Shown: positions 42,210-53,764 of the stretch, piece after piece
Layout: each line of letters opens with the position of its first letter
Numbering within the stretch: the first letter of the stretch is position 1
Source: Fulvia fulva
Lineage: Eukaryota > Ascomycota > Dothideomycetes > Mycosphaerellales > Mycosphaerellaceae
Assembly: GCF_020509005.1 (NCBI RefSeq)
Contig: NC_063015.1
Span: 6,000,501 to 6,064,500, forward strand
Reading direction: 5' to 3'
Length of the DNA stretch: 64,000 bases
Notes under the pieces: generated by a model
What the model was told of the DNA's origin: nothing
What the model saw: only the letters and a program-made list of their open reading frames with translations
Database searches by the model: none
Program-made: the position numbers and the translations under genes

Positions 42210-44365
42210 ATGGCAGACTCGACATTCTCCAGCCGCTATCGCAAGTACAAGCAAGACACTCATAGACTCATCCGATGGCTTTACTCGATAGGTCGCACCT
42301 TCGTCCAGCCTCTTGGGACGACTTTGTCAGTTAAGGATCTTCTTACTTTGGCCCACTGTATCTGCAGCGCCGTGCCCATCATCGACATCCCCCTGGAGAT
42401 CGAATATGCAGTCCGCGATGCGATTGCAGGTCGAGTTGAAGCATCTCGTTCTTACGCCAGCTTGCTGCAGTCTTGCCAGGCGTCGACCCTCCTGGCCGAG
42501 CAGAATGCGCGGCATGAGCACTTCATCAGGGTGTTGCGACAAATACTGCAGTTTATCCAGGAGGCACGATCGCGCCTAAAGATCGAGTGCAATGCACGCA
42601 AGATTGATGACAAAGGCAAATATGTAGATCCCAGAGCAGCAGCCGATATTCTACGCTCTCTTGATCTCGAAGCAGGCCGATCAGAAGAATGCGACGATGG
42701 CGGACTGCCTGATTATGATGACCGGGACCTCAAACTCGATCGCGATGATGGCGACTTTCTCTTCGAGCTGTGGACCTTCCTACAGGACCAGCGAGATCTG
42801 CGCGAGCATGTTCGCAAAGTCTGGGACCGCTATCACAAATGTAATATCACCTTTGCTGTGGCCACCAGAGTGACTGAGTCCGCCTTTGGCATCATTCGAG
42901 AAATGTGCGATGCCTTCACGCTGAGCAGCTATGAGCAGCTCACGGCGTGTCTGGGCTTGGCACTGTTCAGCTCGAGCACCGGGCCGATGTTCTTCACGTT
43001 GGCGACTGATGCGACTGGGAGGTATACACATGACGATATCACCGATCTGCTTTGCCTGCCAGCCGCTGCAACTCTATTTGGACACAAAGCTGGCAGGCAT
43101 CGTTCTCGGAGCACCCATTCGCCCAGGCGCTCGACGCTGTCGCTGAGTCAGTGTCTGCTCTCGCGATCAAAGGCAGTCCAGGCGACGATGCTATCGACGG
43201 AGTCTTCCTGGACGAATTCACGCGGGCCCTTGTCGTCTTCAAGCAGAAGCAGATCATCCCAATGTCCGCGGCATTCCAGGCGCAGATCTACATGGATTTC
43301 TTCGAAGCTCTTGGAGGCGACGCTGGTCTGCCGCTCCTGGCTCCACGACGCACGCACGAAATCATGGACGAGAGCAGGTAGATGCTGCTCGATGAGGCAT
43401 GCTCGCGTCTGTCTCTTGTCGGCACCGCGTTTCTCTACCAAGCTGCGCCACACACCGGCCCTACGGACTATGTTTGGGGTGACATGGACTTCGTAGAAGA
43501 GCAGCAGGAGCTGAAGTGCCGCTTCATGCACGATGCCGCGACCCTGAAGCAGTGTAGCAGCCACTACTTCGATACGTTCTGTGGGAGCGCCACGACAGCG
43601 AAGAAAGCCCTCAAGCAGCTGAAGCCAGCCTCACCTGTTGTGCTGGCGCTCACGACAGCCGCAGCCGGAAAGCATCCAGCAGAATCGGTAGAGTCTCAGC
43701 TTCGCCGCGTGGCCTCCCTGATACCACAGAACTCTAAGCCTCTGGCAGAAGCCTCTGCCATGGATCTGCTATTGGCTCTCGAAGAAGCTCTGGCCAGCGG
43801 AGAACCAGGCTACTACTTTGACTACATCGCTTTCTCGCACAAGTGCCGTCAACTTCAGGAGTAGGTCGCTAAAGACAACACCACTGCAATCTTACGCTTG
43901 ACGAAAAACAAGCAACCGTCCGCGGCAAAGCTGCCGCATATCGTTCTAGAGCAAGCTGCGAAGGCGAAGCCGGGGAACATCCGCTGGACGGTGCTTGCGA
44001 AGCTGGGGCACAGTCTTGATACACTGCGCAAGACAGGCAACTTCTCGAATGAGTTGGAGAATGCTGCGTGGAGCATGTCAAGTGGTGGACTTCCAGAGGC
44101 GAGCAAGCCTTACAAGCGGTATCCCAGAAATGTGCCCAGAGTCGTCGCGAAGGATGAAGGTCATTATGCGGTGTTTTCGGAGGTCATGCAAGCGGTTGCG
44201 AAGCGTGCGGTGCAGTGGGCTGGTGATGGTATGGACACTGATGCTATTGTGCAAGAGAAGGCGAGATGGGTCACGGAGGAGTTGGAGCGGCGTGGCGTGG
44301 CGTTCAGGCTGGAGATTGGAGGGGAGGATGATGATGAGTATAGATTCGTTCGTGTTGAAGAGTGA
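42210..44365 (+). pseudogene. DUF6604-like protein gene with two in-frame TAG codons
   Basis: From ATG 42210 the protein begins SSRYRKYKQDTHRLIRWLYS, a pattern typical of the DUF6604 N-terminus (YxxYKxDTxxxxxWL), and continues through helical sequence to about 43021. Homology-like sequence then continues in another frame. A 41-nt GT-AG segment at 43022-43062 would connect them (an intron, although short), or there is a frameshift. The second frame runs to 44365 but is cut by TAG at 43379-43381 and TAG at 43862-43864, each flanked by clearly protein-like sequence in the same frame (IMDESR / MLLDEACSRLS and CRQLQE / VAKDNTTAILRL). Intact, it would be about 700 aa. DUF6604 proteins are large fungal proteins of unknown role. 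Confidence 0.55.
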
Positions 44366-45182
44366 TGTAGGTCGTTGGTGCTGTTAGATCTTCGCTATAT
44401 AGACAAGACCTAGCATCGTCGTCTTTTGCTTTCGTCAGAATGCCACACTGTGGCAGACCTTCTTGTCGATGTTTCCTTCCTTACCTCACTACTTGCTTCG
44501 GCGTGGTGGCACAGAAGCGGTCATTCTCGTCAGTTTCTTGAGTGCATTGCTGTTGAGGGTGCTCACAGCAACTACTAAGGTCTTTCTGACCCGCATAGGT
44601 TGCCTGTATTCCCAAACATGAGCGCCATGTATATTCATAACGTCGTTGAAGTATGGCTAGCGAGTATTGATCCCTAGAACGACCGGATCGTGATGTCGTC
44701 GTCGTCCCATGACTTTTCTTAGCACGCTACCTCAACACTAACCTCACGCGTCAATCTTATCAAAATCCGGCTATGATTGGTACATTGAGCTTCTGAGTCT
44801 CCATATAAACACAGGATCTACACCAGCATCACACACGCTCAAGCATGTCATATCCTGATCGTCACATATCTGTGCCCTGTGTGCGGGTACTGACTTGGCC
44901 GATCACGTGTTCTGGCGTTCGTGTAAGATCGGCGTCGAGGACGAACGCGCACGTGTCTTCTCCGCGTTGCCTGCTCCTGATCATCGACATTGACATCGAC
45001 ATCCCAACGATAAAGCCGTCAATGAACACCACACGAAGCCCAAAGTTGAGGCAATCATCGTGTAGACTACTCATTGCAGTGTAATACTGCCGGACCCCGC
45101 CACCGTACGCTCAGCCGATGTTCCAAATCACCCTACACCGCGCGCCATCCGACTTCCCCAAAGAGGACTTGATATGCTGTCG
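44366..45182. other. Intergenic, no recognisable gene
   Basis: About 800 bases between two broken genes. Only short frames are present. Confidence 0.35.
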
Positions 45183-46091
45183 TCAAAGGCGGAAATACCA
45201 AGGCTCAAGGCCTAGAGGCAAGCAAAACGGAAGGCGAAGAAGGCGAAGAAGGCATTGAAATGGCAGCAAGATCAGCTTTCCATATCGGGTCCAGCATGAC
45301 AGAGGACAATACCGCGAGAGGACCCGAACGGCGACGCAATCGAGCAACCCTTTGCTGTCAGCGTCTATATCGACGCATACCGTGACGACTGGACACAGCG
45401 ACAGGACAGTATCATGAAACGCCTCATGAGCCAACGCAGCTCATGCTGGTCTTTCATCACGACAAGGACCGATCTGGTCAATCGTGCTTTCGAGGAACTG
45501 CCACTTGACTCTACGCTGTGCAGATACATGATCATTGAGATGACGCACTGCTGGTAGCCAGACTTTGACAAGATCCCTCAGAATCAGGAGGACTATCACC
45601 CGGACTTCTTGGCTGCTTTGCCCAACATTTGGCCATCGAAAGAGCCGTTCTACTACACCGACGTCTGTGATGTGCATGCGCATACGCTTCAGTCCGAGAA
45701 GCTGGACTGTATCCGGTCTCGCGATACACAAGTTCTGCAGAGGAAGCTTCGGGCCAGCGTTGACGGTGTTCAAACCTTCGACAATCGTGCTCCACCTTCT
45801 GTGGTGAAGGAGCGCAAAGCGGCTAGAAAGCGAATTTTACCATCTCCGGACGTCTTTGCCCAGAAGCCGAACAAGAGGAAGCCAGGCTTGGTTGCCGAGC
45901 CACCAATTCCGACGTGGAAGAAGCGGCTGTACGATGAGTTTGCTTGGTCAATGGAAGAGAGCGATTCCAATTGGGAAGAGTACAATCGCTATCGATTTGG
46001 CGAGGACTGGGAGAAAGATGACCAAGACTCGCTTCAAGAGGTCTTCTTCCACAATCCTGGAGGTGGCTACTCCAATCTGATGGGATTTTGA
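45183..46091 (+). pseudogene. BTB/POZ-like protein remnant with in-frame stops
   Basis: A single frame can be read from about 45183 to TGA at 46089-46091, interrupted at 45213 (TAG), 45297 (TGA) and 45555 (TAG). The part from 45300 reads QPFAVSVYIDAYRDDW, TTRTDLVNRAFEELP and RYMIIEMTHCW, stop, PDFDKIPQNQEDYHPDFLAA. It resembles the segment after the BTB fold in fungal BTB proteins (VYxLADKY, then AxxxVYExxP, then LRxxxV). The end is charged, with KKRLYDEF and an acidic WEEYNRYRFGEDWEKD. No start codon or BTB core is visible upstream, so the 5' end is missing as well. The assignment is tentative. Confidence 0.4.
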
Positions 46092-47947
46092 ACATAACCG
46101 GACCACCGAGTGGCCCAACAGGAACTGACAGAACTATGTTCTTCGGGTATTGATAATGTTTCAGGAATATGGCAGACGTCTTGCGCCCGATGGGATCTTG
46201 CCGGGAATGGCGACATATATCCCAGTCAGTCCGTGACGTGGCTTAGGCTTACCTGCATCCTCAACATGAAGCAGCTTCCTGCTATCACTGGACAGCAAAT
46301 GCATGTCCGCAACGCCCATCCGGGCCTGGCACCGCACGTTCGCAGCTCATGTGGGTGAGCTTGTGAAGCTCGTTGGTCTCTACGTTGAGAAACTCAACTT
46401 CCAGCCCATAAATCCACGGTTTCAGGTCACATGAGCCTAGCCTGGGCTTGAAACCTTCATGCGCACGACAATGCTCAGCAAGCATTCCTTTGAAGGTCAC
46501 AGCGTTTACATCGCACGTTCACACCATATGCGGCTCAACTTGAAGCAATGCGGAAACACTCCACCACTCTGATGCACGAGCCCATCATCGAGTTGTTTGC
46601 GGCGGAGTCTCGTGGTCGAGCGCTGCAAGAATTGGAAATCGTCAAAGGCCTCTGTGGCAGGCCTCAGCAGCGCGCATTTGGCACCGGCACTTATACTGGA
46701 GTCTTGGCTAGATTGAGGTCCTGCATGGTCATCAGCGTGCAGGGTAGCCCTGGCCTGTCAGCTGCCCACACGAGCAACCTTAAGTTGAGCTGTATTGATC
46801 CCTCCCCGGCAATGAGCATGTCGCGGACCGAACATTCGCATCTCTGGTGGACGACTGTATTGCTGGAAATACCTCGTCAAGACACGATCAGAAAATGTAA
46901 GGTCACTAGGCTGTCGATGCATGATTAAGCCATTGCTGACGTGGAGCCTTGCGATTCAGCACCTCACAACAGCGCTACATCTACGGAATCCTGCAGCGAA
47001 GTCAAAGTGTGTCACTTGGCATGCGACCCATTCCGAGTGGACAAGATGTGTACCCGATCTCATGCTGACGCCAACGTCAGATCTTTGCCATGCTTGATTG
47101 GCTGGAACGCGGTCGCTCATCTTTGAAACATGTGATAATTGTGATTATGGCTCAATCAGCCGACATCCGACACGAGGAACATTTGGCGGTCTTTCAGGGC
47201 TCAATGTACAGATGCATGGCATATCTCCGGCTCACGTGGCCGCAGAGACAAGTGCCAGGCTGCCAGCACAGTGCTGCACAGCAACTCTCCCTGATCAGTG
47301 ATCACACCCGGTACTCGCCGCATTCGATGCGAAGCTCGAAAGCTTTTCCATTCTTGCGATGCTTCGACAAGGCTTTCGACGCGTCCGCTGACAGCCGGAC
47401 CGCCTCTTCCCCAGGAACCCAACCAGGAACAACCACACTACCCATGCATCGATCCAGCATCAACCCAGCACCGGCAAGCACACCTTATGTCCAAGGCAAA
47501 TACTTTTTGGCACGTAGAGCGAAGCTATGTAGGTAGCATGTACGGATTGGCTTGAACTCGTCAACTTCAGCATCAATTATCTGGATACAGGGACCTCGAA
47601 ACAGGTCGCTTCTAAAGAGGACTGTAGATTGAATTTTCGAAAAGTTGAAGCTCTCACGGCTATATTAGATCTTGTTACCTCAGAACCTCAATGATTGCTG
47701 GGTATAGCCAATGTCGACCCACTCTACATGCTGAATAGCTTTGCTGCACATGTCAAATAGTATTTGCCCATGTCCAACATCTCGAGACTTTCGATCAACC
47801 TAGCACGGAAAAGCGGCGGCAATTCAGAGAACAGCGATGGGATCTGCTCACGCCTCGCATCGCCGGGCGAAGATGATCACGAGATGATCTGACACGTCTT
47901 CCGTTTCATCATCAATACATATACCCCATCATCTGCCACGCGCAAAG
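46092..47947. other. 1.9-kb intergenic region, nothing convincing
   Basis: Frames of up to about 150 codons (for example 46548-46928 and 47090-47536, plus strand) have no domain features and inconsistent codon use. The last few hundred bases should contain the promoter of the transporter gene. Confidence 0.35.
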
Positions 47948-49817
47948 ATGTCTTGGCAGCGTCACAAGAACTTGATAGCAGCCATGTCGGAGGACAGGAT
48001 CAGAGTGCTGAACATTGAGAAGTTCGGCCCAGGGGCTGCGGCGAACGGAACGCTAAAGGGGAACATCGTTGAGTATGAGCATACTGGACTGGACGAGAGC
48101 AACAGACCGGAGTATCATGATCGAGAGACGAATAAGATTTTGCGGAAGGTGGATTGGAGGTTACCGCCGGTGTTGGCGGTGCTTTACCTGCTGAGCTTTC
48201 TGGATCGGTCGAACAGTAGGTGGCCACCTCAGACTGTTCCCAAGAACCAATACTGACATTACACAGTCGGCAATGCAAAGATCGCCGGCATGACTGAGAC
48301 CCTCAACATGACCGGCCACCAATTCAACATCGCCCTCACCGTCTTCTTCTTCCCCTACGCACTCTTCATGCTGCCATCGAATATGGTCCTCAAAAAGCTC
48401 AAGGCCTCGACCTGGCTGGCGATACTCATGATACTGTGGGGCACAGTCATGACAATGCATGGGGTGGTGCAAACATATGGACAGCTCTGTGCTGTGAGAA
48501 CGTTGCTCGGTCTGTGTGAGAGCGGCTTCACGCCGGCTGCGCAGTATTTGCTGAGTTGTTGGTATGCTGTAAGTCAATCCAAAGGAGCTGGCTGCCATTC
48601 TTGCGACCTGTGCTGACGAGAATGACAGCGCTTTGAGTTCCAGACGAGAGTTGCGCTGTTCTTCAGCGCGGCCACTCTTGCTGGCGCGTTTTCGGGAATC
48701 TTGGCGTATGCGATCCAGAAGATGGATGGTACTGCTGGGTATGAGGGATGGAGATGGATGTAAGTGCCCTTGTCCCACTTTCTCTGGACCATGACAGCAT
48801 GAGCGACACGAAGAGTCCACGCTCGTCGTCATTTCCCCGAACCCTTTCGTCACCATCCTTCTCGAAATCTTGCCTGACATACCCCCACAGCTTCATCCTC
48901 GAAGGCATCGCCACCGTCGCAGTCGGTGCCTGCGTCAAATTCGTCCTCCCCGACGCCCCTCGCGAATGCACCTTCCTCACCGAGCGCGAGAAAACCATCA
49001 TCGAACGCCGCATCCAAGAAGACGCCGGCACAAAAGAAGGCGAGAACGACCACAACGACAAACTCTCCTTCAAAGCCATCTGGAGCATCTTCTCCGACTG
49101 GAAGATCTGGCTGTGGGGAATCATCGTGTCTGGACAGACTATATCGTACTATGCGTTCAGCTTCTTTGCGCCGACGATTGTGAAGGAGCTGGGGTATAAG
49201 AGTTGGCAGGCGCAGCTGTTGATGGTGCCGATATATCTGTTGGCGTGTATTGCGACTGTCATTGTGGGGCTGACGGCGGATCGAAAGCAGACGAGATGGG
49301 TGTTTATTGTTGTACCGTATCTGGTGGCAGGCATTGCGTTTGTGGCACTTCTGTCGATTCCGCATCCGAAGTTGCCCGGTTTGACGTATGGCTTCTTGTT
49401 CTTGATTCCGCTCGGACGTGAGTATGATGATCACAGACCAAATTTACAGTTTGCTGACACTATCCCACAGTCTCGACCGGCATCGTCGGTGTCTTCTCCT
49501 GGGTCGCCAACAACCTCGCGCCCTCGTGGCGGAAAGCAATGGGCATTGCCTGGGTCTGCTGTCTCGCCAACTTGGGCGGCTCTATCGGTTCGAACATCTA
49601 CATTCAACAGCAAGCACCACGGTACTGGCTCGGCTTTGGCTTTAGCTTGGGTGTACTGGCGGCTGCGGTCGCTGCAGCGTTTACGCTCAGGGTAGGCCTA
49701 GTCAGGATCAATGCCAAGAGGGACCAGATGAATGTCGAGGATATTCAGGCGATGTATTCGGAAGAGCAGTTGCGGGCGATGGGAGATGCGAGTCCGTTGT
49801 ATCGGTATGTTGTGTAG
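47948..49817 (+). CDS. MFS transporter, anion:cation symporter type (allantoate/nicotinate permease-like)
   Basis: Five exons: 47948-48215, 48267-48568, 48629-48759, 48891-49417, 49471-49817, giving 524 aa. Introns are GT-AG with CTGAC-type branch points; the third, 131 nt, is the longest. After a cytosolic N-terminus come DWRLPPVLAVLYLLSFLDRS N and IGNAKIAGM, the first-helix signature of the ACS/DAL5 family. The next helices contain FPYALFMLPSN and RTLLGLCESGFTPAAQYLLS. The second half contains SWVANNLAPSWRKAMGIAWV and QQAPRYWLGFG, typical of helices 10-12. Fungal relatives import organic anions such as allantoate, nicotinate or pantothenate across the plasma membrane; the substrate here cannot be predicted. 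The gene is intact, and it is the only clear metabolic gene in the window. Confidence 0.9.
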
Positions 49818-50393
49818 TACTGCAGCGGACATGGGATGAGGGTGGTGCATGATTGGGTATGGTAGCATGAGGTAACGGCTGTACGAAGGTTCTTACTGTA
49901 AGCCCTCCGGCATTGCATATCTTCGTGGTCGACACCATAGTCAATGCCGAAGGAGCCCACGACATGGCTCATAATGCCTGCTTGACGTCGGGATGCTCGA
50001 TCGATCTCCTACGGCTTGCTGCACGCTTACCTGCGCTTTGTTGTATGAAAGGCCAAGCAAACATTAGCACAACCATATAGCCAGAGCTGATGGGCCGGCT
50101 AGGTACGGCGGCAAGGCTATAAGATGTTACACGCTCTCTATACACGGTGAATGATCGTGGTGAACGATTGATGCGCGCATTCTCCCGGCCCGCCTCCACA
50201 TGCGACTCGGCTTGCTGCGGCGGCTTTTTGTTGCCTTGGTGGGCATTGCCATTGTTAAGCCTGTTCGAGTCTCACTTTCTTTCTTCTACACACACACAGA
50301 CAGACACACCACCACCACCGCCACCATCACCACCACCGCACGACCATCCATTACCACTACTTAACCATCTCCGACCCTCCAACATCAAGCACA
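49818..50393. other. Promoter region of family D member 2
   Basis: Contains a TATAAGATG-like element near 50116 and a CA/CCA-rich simple-sequence leader at about 50288-50340, just before the ATG at 50394. No gene is seen. Confidence 0.4.
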
Positions 50394-50849
50394 ATGGCAT
50401 CCTCCTCCACAAACAAGACTTCCGCCAACGCCTCAAGCAGCACCCCATCCGGCCGCCGCAAGTGGACGTTCGAGCAGTACATGCAAGTCCGCATCATCGC
50501 CTGGGAGACCGCCTCAGTTCGTGGTCTCATCAGCGATGAGATCATCCCCGACATCTTCGCCGAGCTGAACTCCGATGCAAAGCGCTTCCCAGTGTCCAAC
50601 TTGGTCGACCATCGCACCAAGAACGAGGACACGAACCAAGCGAAGGCGATGCACCAGGCTTGGCGCACCTGTGGTTGGAAGGGAGTCCCGTACACCGAGG
50701 CGGACAAGGAGTTGATGGTGGAGATTCGTGAGGCGATTCGCGAGACTGCTGCGTATAAGAAGTATCGCGCTGAGCAGTTGGCGAAGACTGGGGATAAGGG
50801 CGAGGATGTGGGGGAGCTGGAGGGAGGTGAGGCGGAGAATGAGGAGTAG
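50394..50849 (+). CDS. Small helical-domain protein, family D member 2
   Basis: Single-exon gene of 151 aa. The N-terminus MASSSTNKT matches that of member 1 (MVSSSTNKN). Domain landmarks are RRKWTFEQYMQVRIIAWE, DIFAELNSDAKRFP, HQAWRTCGWKGVPYTEADKE and EIREAIRETAAYKKYRAEQ, with an acidic end. The pattern of W, VR, DIFAEL, AWR and Y-x-x-x-D is shared by all family members. A compact three-to-four-helix domain is likely, and DNA or chromatin binding of the Myb/SANT type is a guess. It is the first of three consecutive family D sequences on the plus strand. Confidence 0.6.
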   Translation: MASSSTNKTSANASSSTPSGRRKWTFEQYMQVRIIAWETASVRGLISDEIIPDIFAELNSDAKRFPVSNLVDHRTKNEDTNQAKAMHQAWRTCGWKGVPYTEADKELMVEIREAIRETAAYKKYRAEQLAKTGDKGEDVGELEGGEAENEE

Positions 50850-51450
50850 AGGGCTCAGCCAACCAGATGGTCACATGCTGAAGGTATGCAAATCCAGCGC
50901 TATGGGATGGGTAGGACTGACGGGACAGTAGCATGCATCTCTAACGCTTGCTACGCATCTGCTAAGCATATGAACATGCTTCCCTACTATGGTAGAGGCT
51001 ACTGGGAGATTATGCAGCCTCTGATACGGTGGAAGTAGGGGTTTGGGGCGCATTCTGGCGCATGTGATTGGCACGTACACCAAACCAATAGTGCTTCGAA
51101 TGCAATACTGGCAACGCAACATGCGTATTATCCCCCATTCGTCTCAACCTCCATGTGTAATTGATGACCTAGGTCCTTCTTGAGTCCCCTGCGTGAGCTA
51201 ATGCTCCTAGGTCTGCCACATCGGATTAGAGAGAGGCATTGTCCGGTAGCAAGACATGCTTTCTGTCAATGTTTGTTGTCTTTCTTTGGGTCTGTGACTT
51301 TGTTATGGGCTGCTTGAACGTAGATTAGCCAGGTTTTCTCCAAAGATAGCGATGGAAGAAATGAATGCCCAGCAAACCTTTGAATGTGATCCTTCTCGTC
51401 CACAAGAGCACTCCATATATCCCTTCAGCGGTCTCATCGTCGCCAAAAAC
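50850..51450. other. Intergenic region between family D members
   Basis: About 600 bases without other features. The frame of the next gene is open upstream to an ATG at 51352, but the downstream ATG matches the paralogues better. Confidence 0.4.
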
Positions 51451-51966
51451 ATGCCATCCAACTCTAAGAACAACAAAATGGCATCCTTAGTCGGCAACCC
51501 CAATTCAACTGTTCGCACTGCTACAGCGCGCCATATGTGGACTTACAAGCAACAATTGCTCGTCCGCGTTCTTCTCGTAGAGTACCTCCACGAGAGAGCA
51601 CTAATTGAGAAGCAAGATCGCAAAGTCATCTCCGACATCTTCGCAGAGCTGAACCTCAACGCAAGGGTCTTTAAGTGGAGTGATTTTGCAGCTCTCGAGA
51701 GAAATCAAACGACCAAGGATCAGCAGCGCGCCTGGCGTTCAGGAGATTGGCAGGGCCAAGCATACCCGCAAGAAGATCGCGAGCTAATGATAGAGCTACG
51801 AGAGGGGATTAACGAGAGTGCTGCTTTTAAGCGCTACAGGGCTGAAGTCAAGGAGAGGACTGGGTCAGATGGAGAGGATTGTGGCATCCTTGAGGGAGAT
51901 GATGCCGTGGCGGAGGAGGCGATTGATCAAGATGGAGACGATGATAGTGACGTGACTATGAAATAA
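51451..51966 (+). CDS. Small helical-domain protein, family D member 3
   Basis: Single-exon gene of 171 aa. The start at 51451 (MPSNSKNNK) aligns with the starts of members 1 and 2; an in-frame ATG at 51352 would add 33 residues. Landmarks are RHMWTYKQQLLVRVLLVEYL, ISDIFAELNLNARVFKWSDF, KDQQRAWRSGDWQGQAYPQE and GINESAAFKRYRAEVKERTG, then a long Asp/Glu tail with DGEDCGILEGDD that matches SDTEDCGRLE in member 1. Function is unknown. It lies directly upstream of a broken D-B fusion. Confidence 0.6.
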   Translation: MPSNSKNNKMASLVGNPNSTVRTATARHMWTYKQQLLVRVLLVEYLHERALIEKQDRKVISDIFAELNLNARVFKWSDFAALERNQTTKDQQRAWRSGDWQGQAYPQEDRELMIELREGINESAAFKRYRAEVKERTGSDGEDCGILEGDDAVAEEAIDQDGDDDSDVTMK

Positions 51967-52511
51967 GAAGCTGACCTCGTAACTATGTTTTTGAGTGTTT
52001 TGGAGACGGTGAAATGAGAGGTTGACTAGGGCGATTGAACGATTAGCGCTCAGGTCGAGAGATCTCCGTCATGACACTGAAACTGCATGAAGCTGCAGAT
52101 ATGTCCTGTCGTAGCACCCCAGTCCATAGTACTTCTAAATACCAAGCTCTGTGCGTAAGACTGTTGTGCCTTCCATTGTTATCCAATGTGTGCCACAAAC
52201 TGTGTCCTAAGATAGAATGGGTTCAGCAAACAGTATTGTCGATGCTTTTATAGCCAGAGCGGCCGATATAATGCTTGCGAGACATTTTAAAACAGTATAG
52301 ATCATCACAACACCGGTGTATACTCCAAGGCTCAGAACGCCAAGGGTCGAGCTGTGAAGTCGAAGTGAATGTTCGGATAAACTGTCAATCCCAAGCCCGA
52401 GATTCTCGTCCTGCCGCCGCACTGCCAAAATGCCGCCAAAACAAGTCCAAGTTACTACCTTATCCCGACCAAAACCAAACACCACACAGTCGCGCATTCT
52501 CAAACCGAAGA
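51967..52511. other. Intergenic region
   Basis: About 540 bases. The TTTTATAG near 52242 could be a TATA element for the following gene. Nothing else is seen. Confidence 0.35.
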
Positions 52512-53764
52512 ATGTCGCGCAACACCTGGAACCACGACCGCTACCTTACTAACATCACTCTCTTCCACAACTACGTCAAGCCTGGCATTCTCGACGAGCA
52601 GCATGCACCAGCCATCATGGTCGAGCGACACCCAGCCATGACTCTGATGAAGGCTTCGAACCTTCGCGACAACTACAACTCCAGCCATGCGAAGAGTAAG
52701 GCGCAGGCGTTGCGCGACCTCAGCCAGAACGATGCTAGTGGCAAAGCGCATCCATACGCAGCTGATGTGCTAGCTATGATTACTGCTGAAGCAGCGCGCA
52801 TCGAGTCGACTACCGCGTTCAAGAGGGCCACAGGCGCCGGGCATTCGGATGAGGAAGAAGAGCAGGCTCCCGTGGCGGGCGAGGGAGTGGACCAGTCTGC
52901 TGTTGCTGAGGGCCGTGGCTCGAGTGCTCTTGGCGCCGCTGAGGACGGTGAAGTACTCGGTCAGGACACCCCAGGCGCTCATGGTCCAGAGCCCGCCGGC
53001 GATGGCGGAGACGACCAAGACGGCGAAGCATCAAACAAGCAGCAGGGCGCAGAAGGGGGCGGCCAACATCCCGGAGACGAAGACATCGACCATTCCACCA
53101 AGCCTCGCCTTGACATGATCCACTTCAAGGACTGCCAATAGGTACACATCGCCGACCCAGCAGGCGACTACTTCGCTGTGGAGTACATCGGTGACGTCGA
53201 GTCGGCCTCCCTGGACGAGAGCTCATCTATAGCGCAATACAGCGGCCAGGTCTTCGAAGACTAGTTCAAGGACTTGAAGGCAGATACAGATGACGGCTTC
53301 CGGGATGTCATGATCTGCGATAGCGACGTCTGCACCACCTGCTTCAAGGATGCCACCCACCAGGTCGTCGCGCCGATGGCTCGCTGAGTCTTGGAGGACG
53401 AGCTGGGAATGCCTGGTGTCACTCGCACAGAGGTGCCGACATCAAGATGTGGGAGACTGCTCAAGATCAAGAAGGCCCTGATCCCAACATCGGCACTCGT
53501 GCTAGCACCTTCGGCCAAGAGCGTCTGCAGGCCTACGACGAACATAACGCTAGCAGAGACTGGCAGGACGACTTCCGCTCGACGAAGCTCAAGGTGGAGG
53601 ATAGCACGATTGTGGACTGCTGGGTATGCAAGGCTGAGGGGTGCGAGTGGTGCAAGGGTTGGCAGGGTCGGACGAACCAGGAAGTCGTCAGCATGATGCT
53701 GGAGGTCAAGAAGAAGCACGGAATTGAGAATGGGGAGCACGATCAGGACATGGAAGATGCATAA
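52512..53764 (+). pseudogene. Family D/family B fusion, broken by three stops and a frame change
   Basis: From ATG 52512 a divergent family D domain (SRNTWNHDRYLTNITLFHNY to ESTTAFKR) is followed by a long Gly/Asp/Glu linker and then family B sequence: LDMIHFKDCQ, TAG at 53139, QYSGQVFED, TAG at 53262, VMICDSDVCTTCF, TGA at 53385. After a frame change near 53390-53440 it continues with IKMWETAQDQEG, TFGQERLQAYDEH and DCWVCKAEGCEWCKG, ending at 53762-53764. The intact family B gene has MVHYKDLTW at the first break, so the TAG replaces a Trp. The Cys clusters match those of the family B gene. The fusion shows that D and B domains can occur in one protein. Probably a pseudogene. Confidence 0.6.

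Noticed and set aside
48161..49434. Long minus-strand frames (up to 239 codons) opposite the transporter gene.
   Set aside because: They mirror the exons of a clearly conserved MFS gene, span its introns and show no domain-like sequence.
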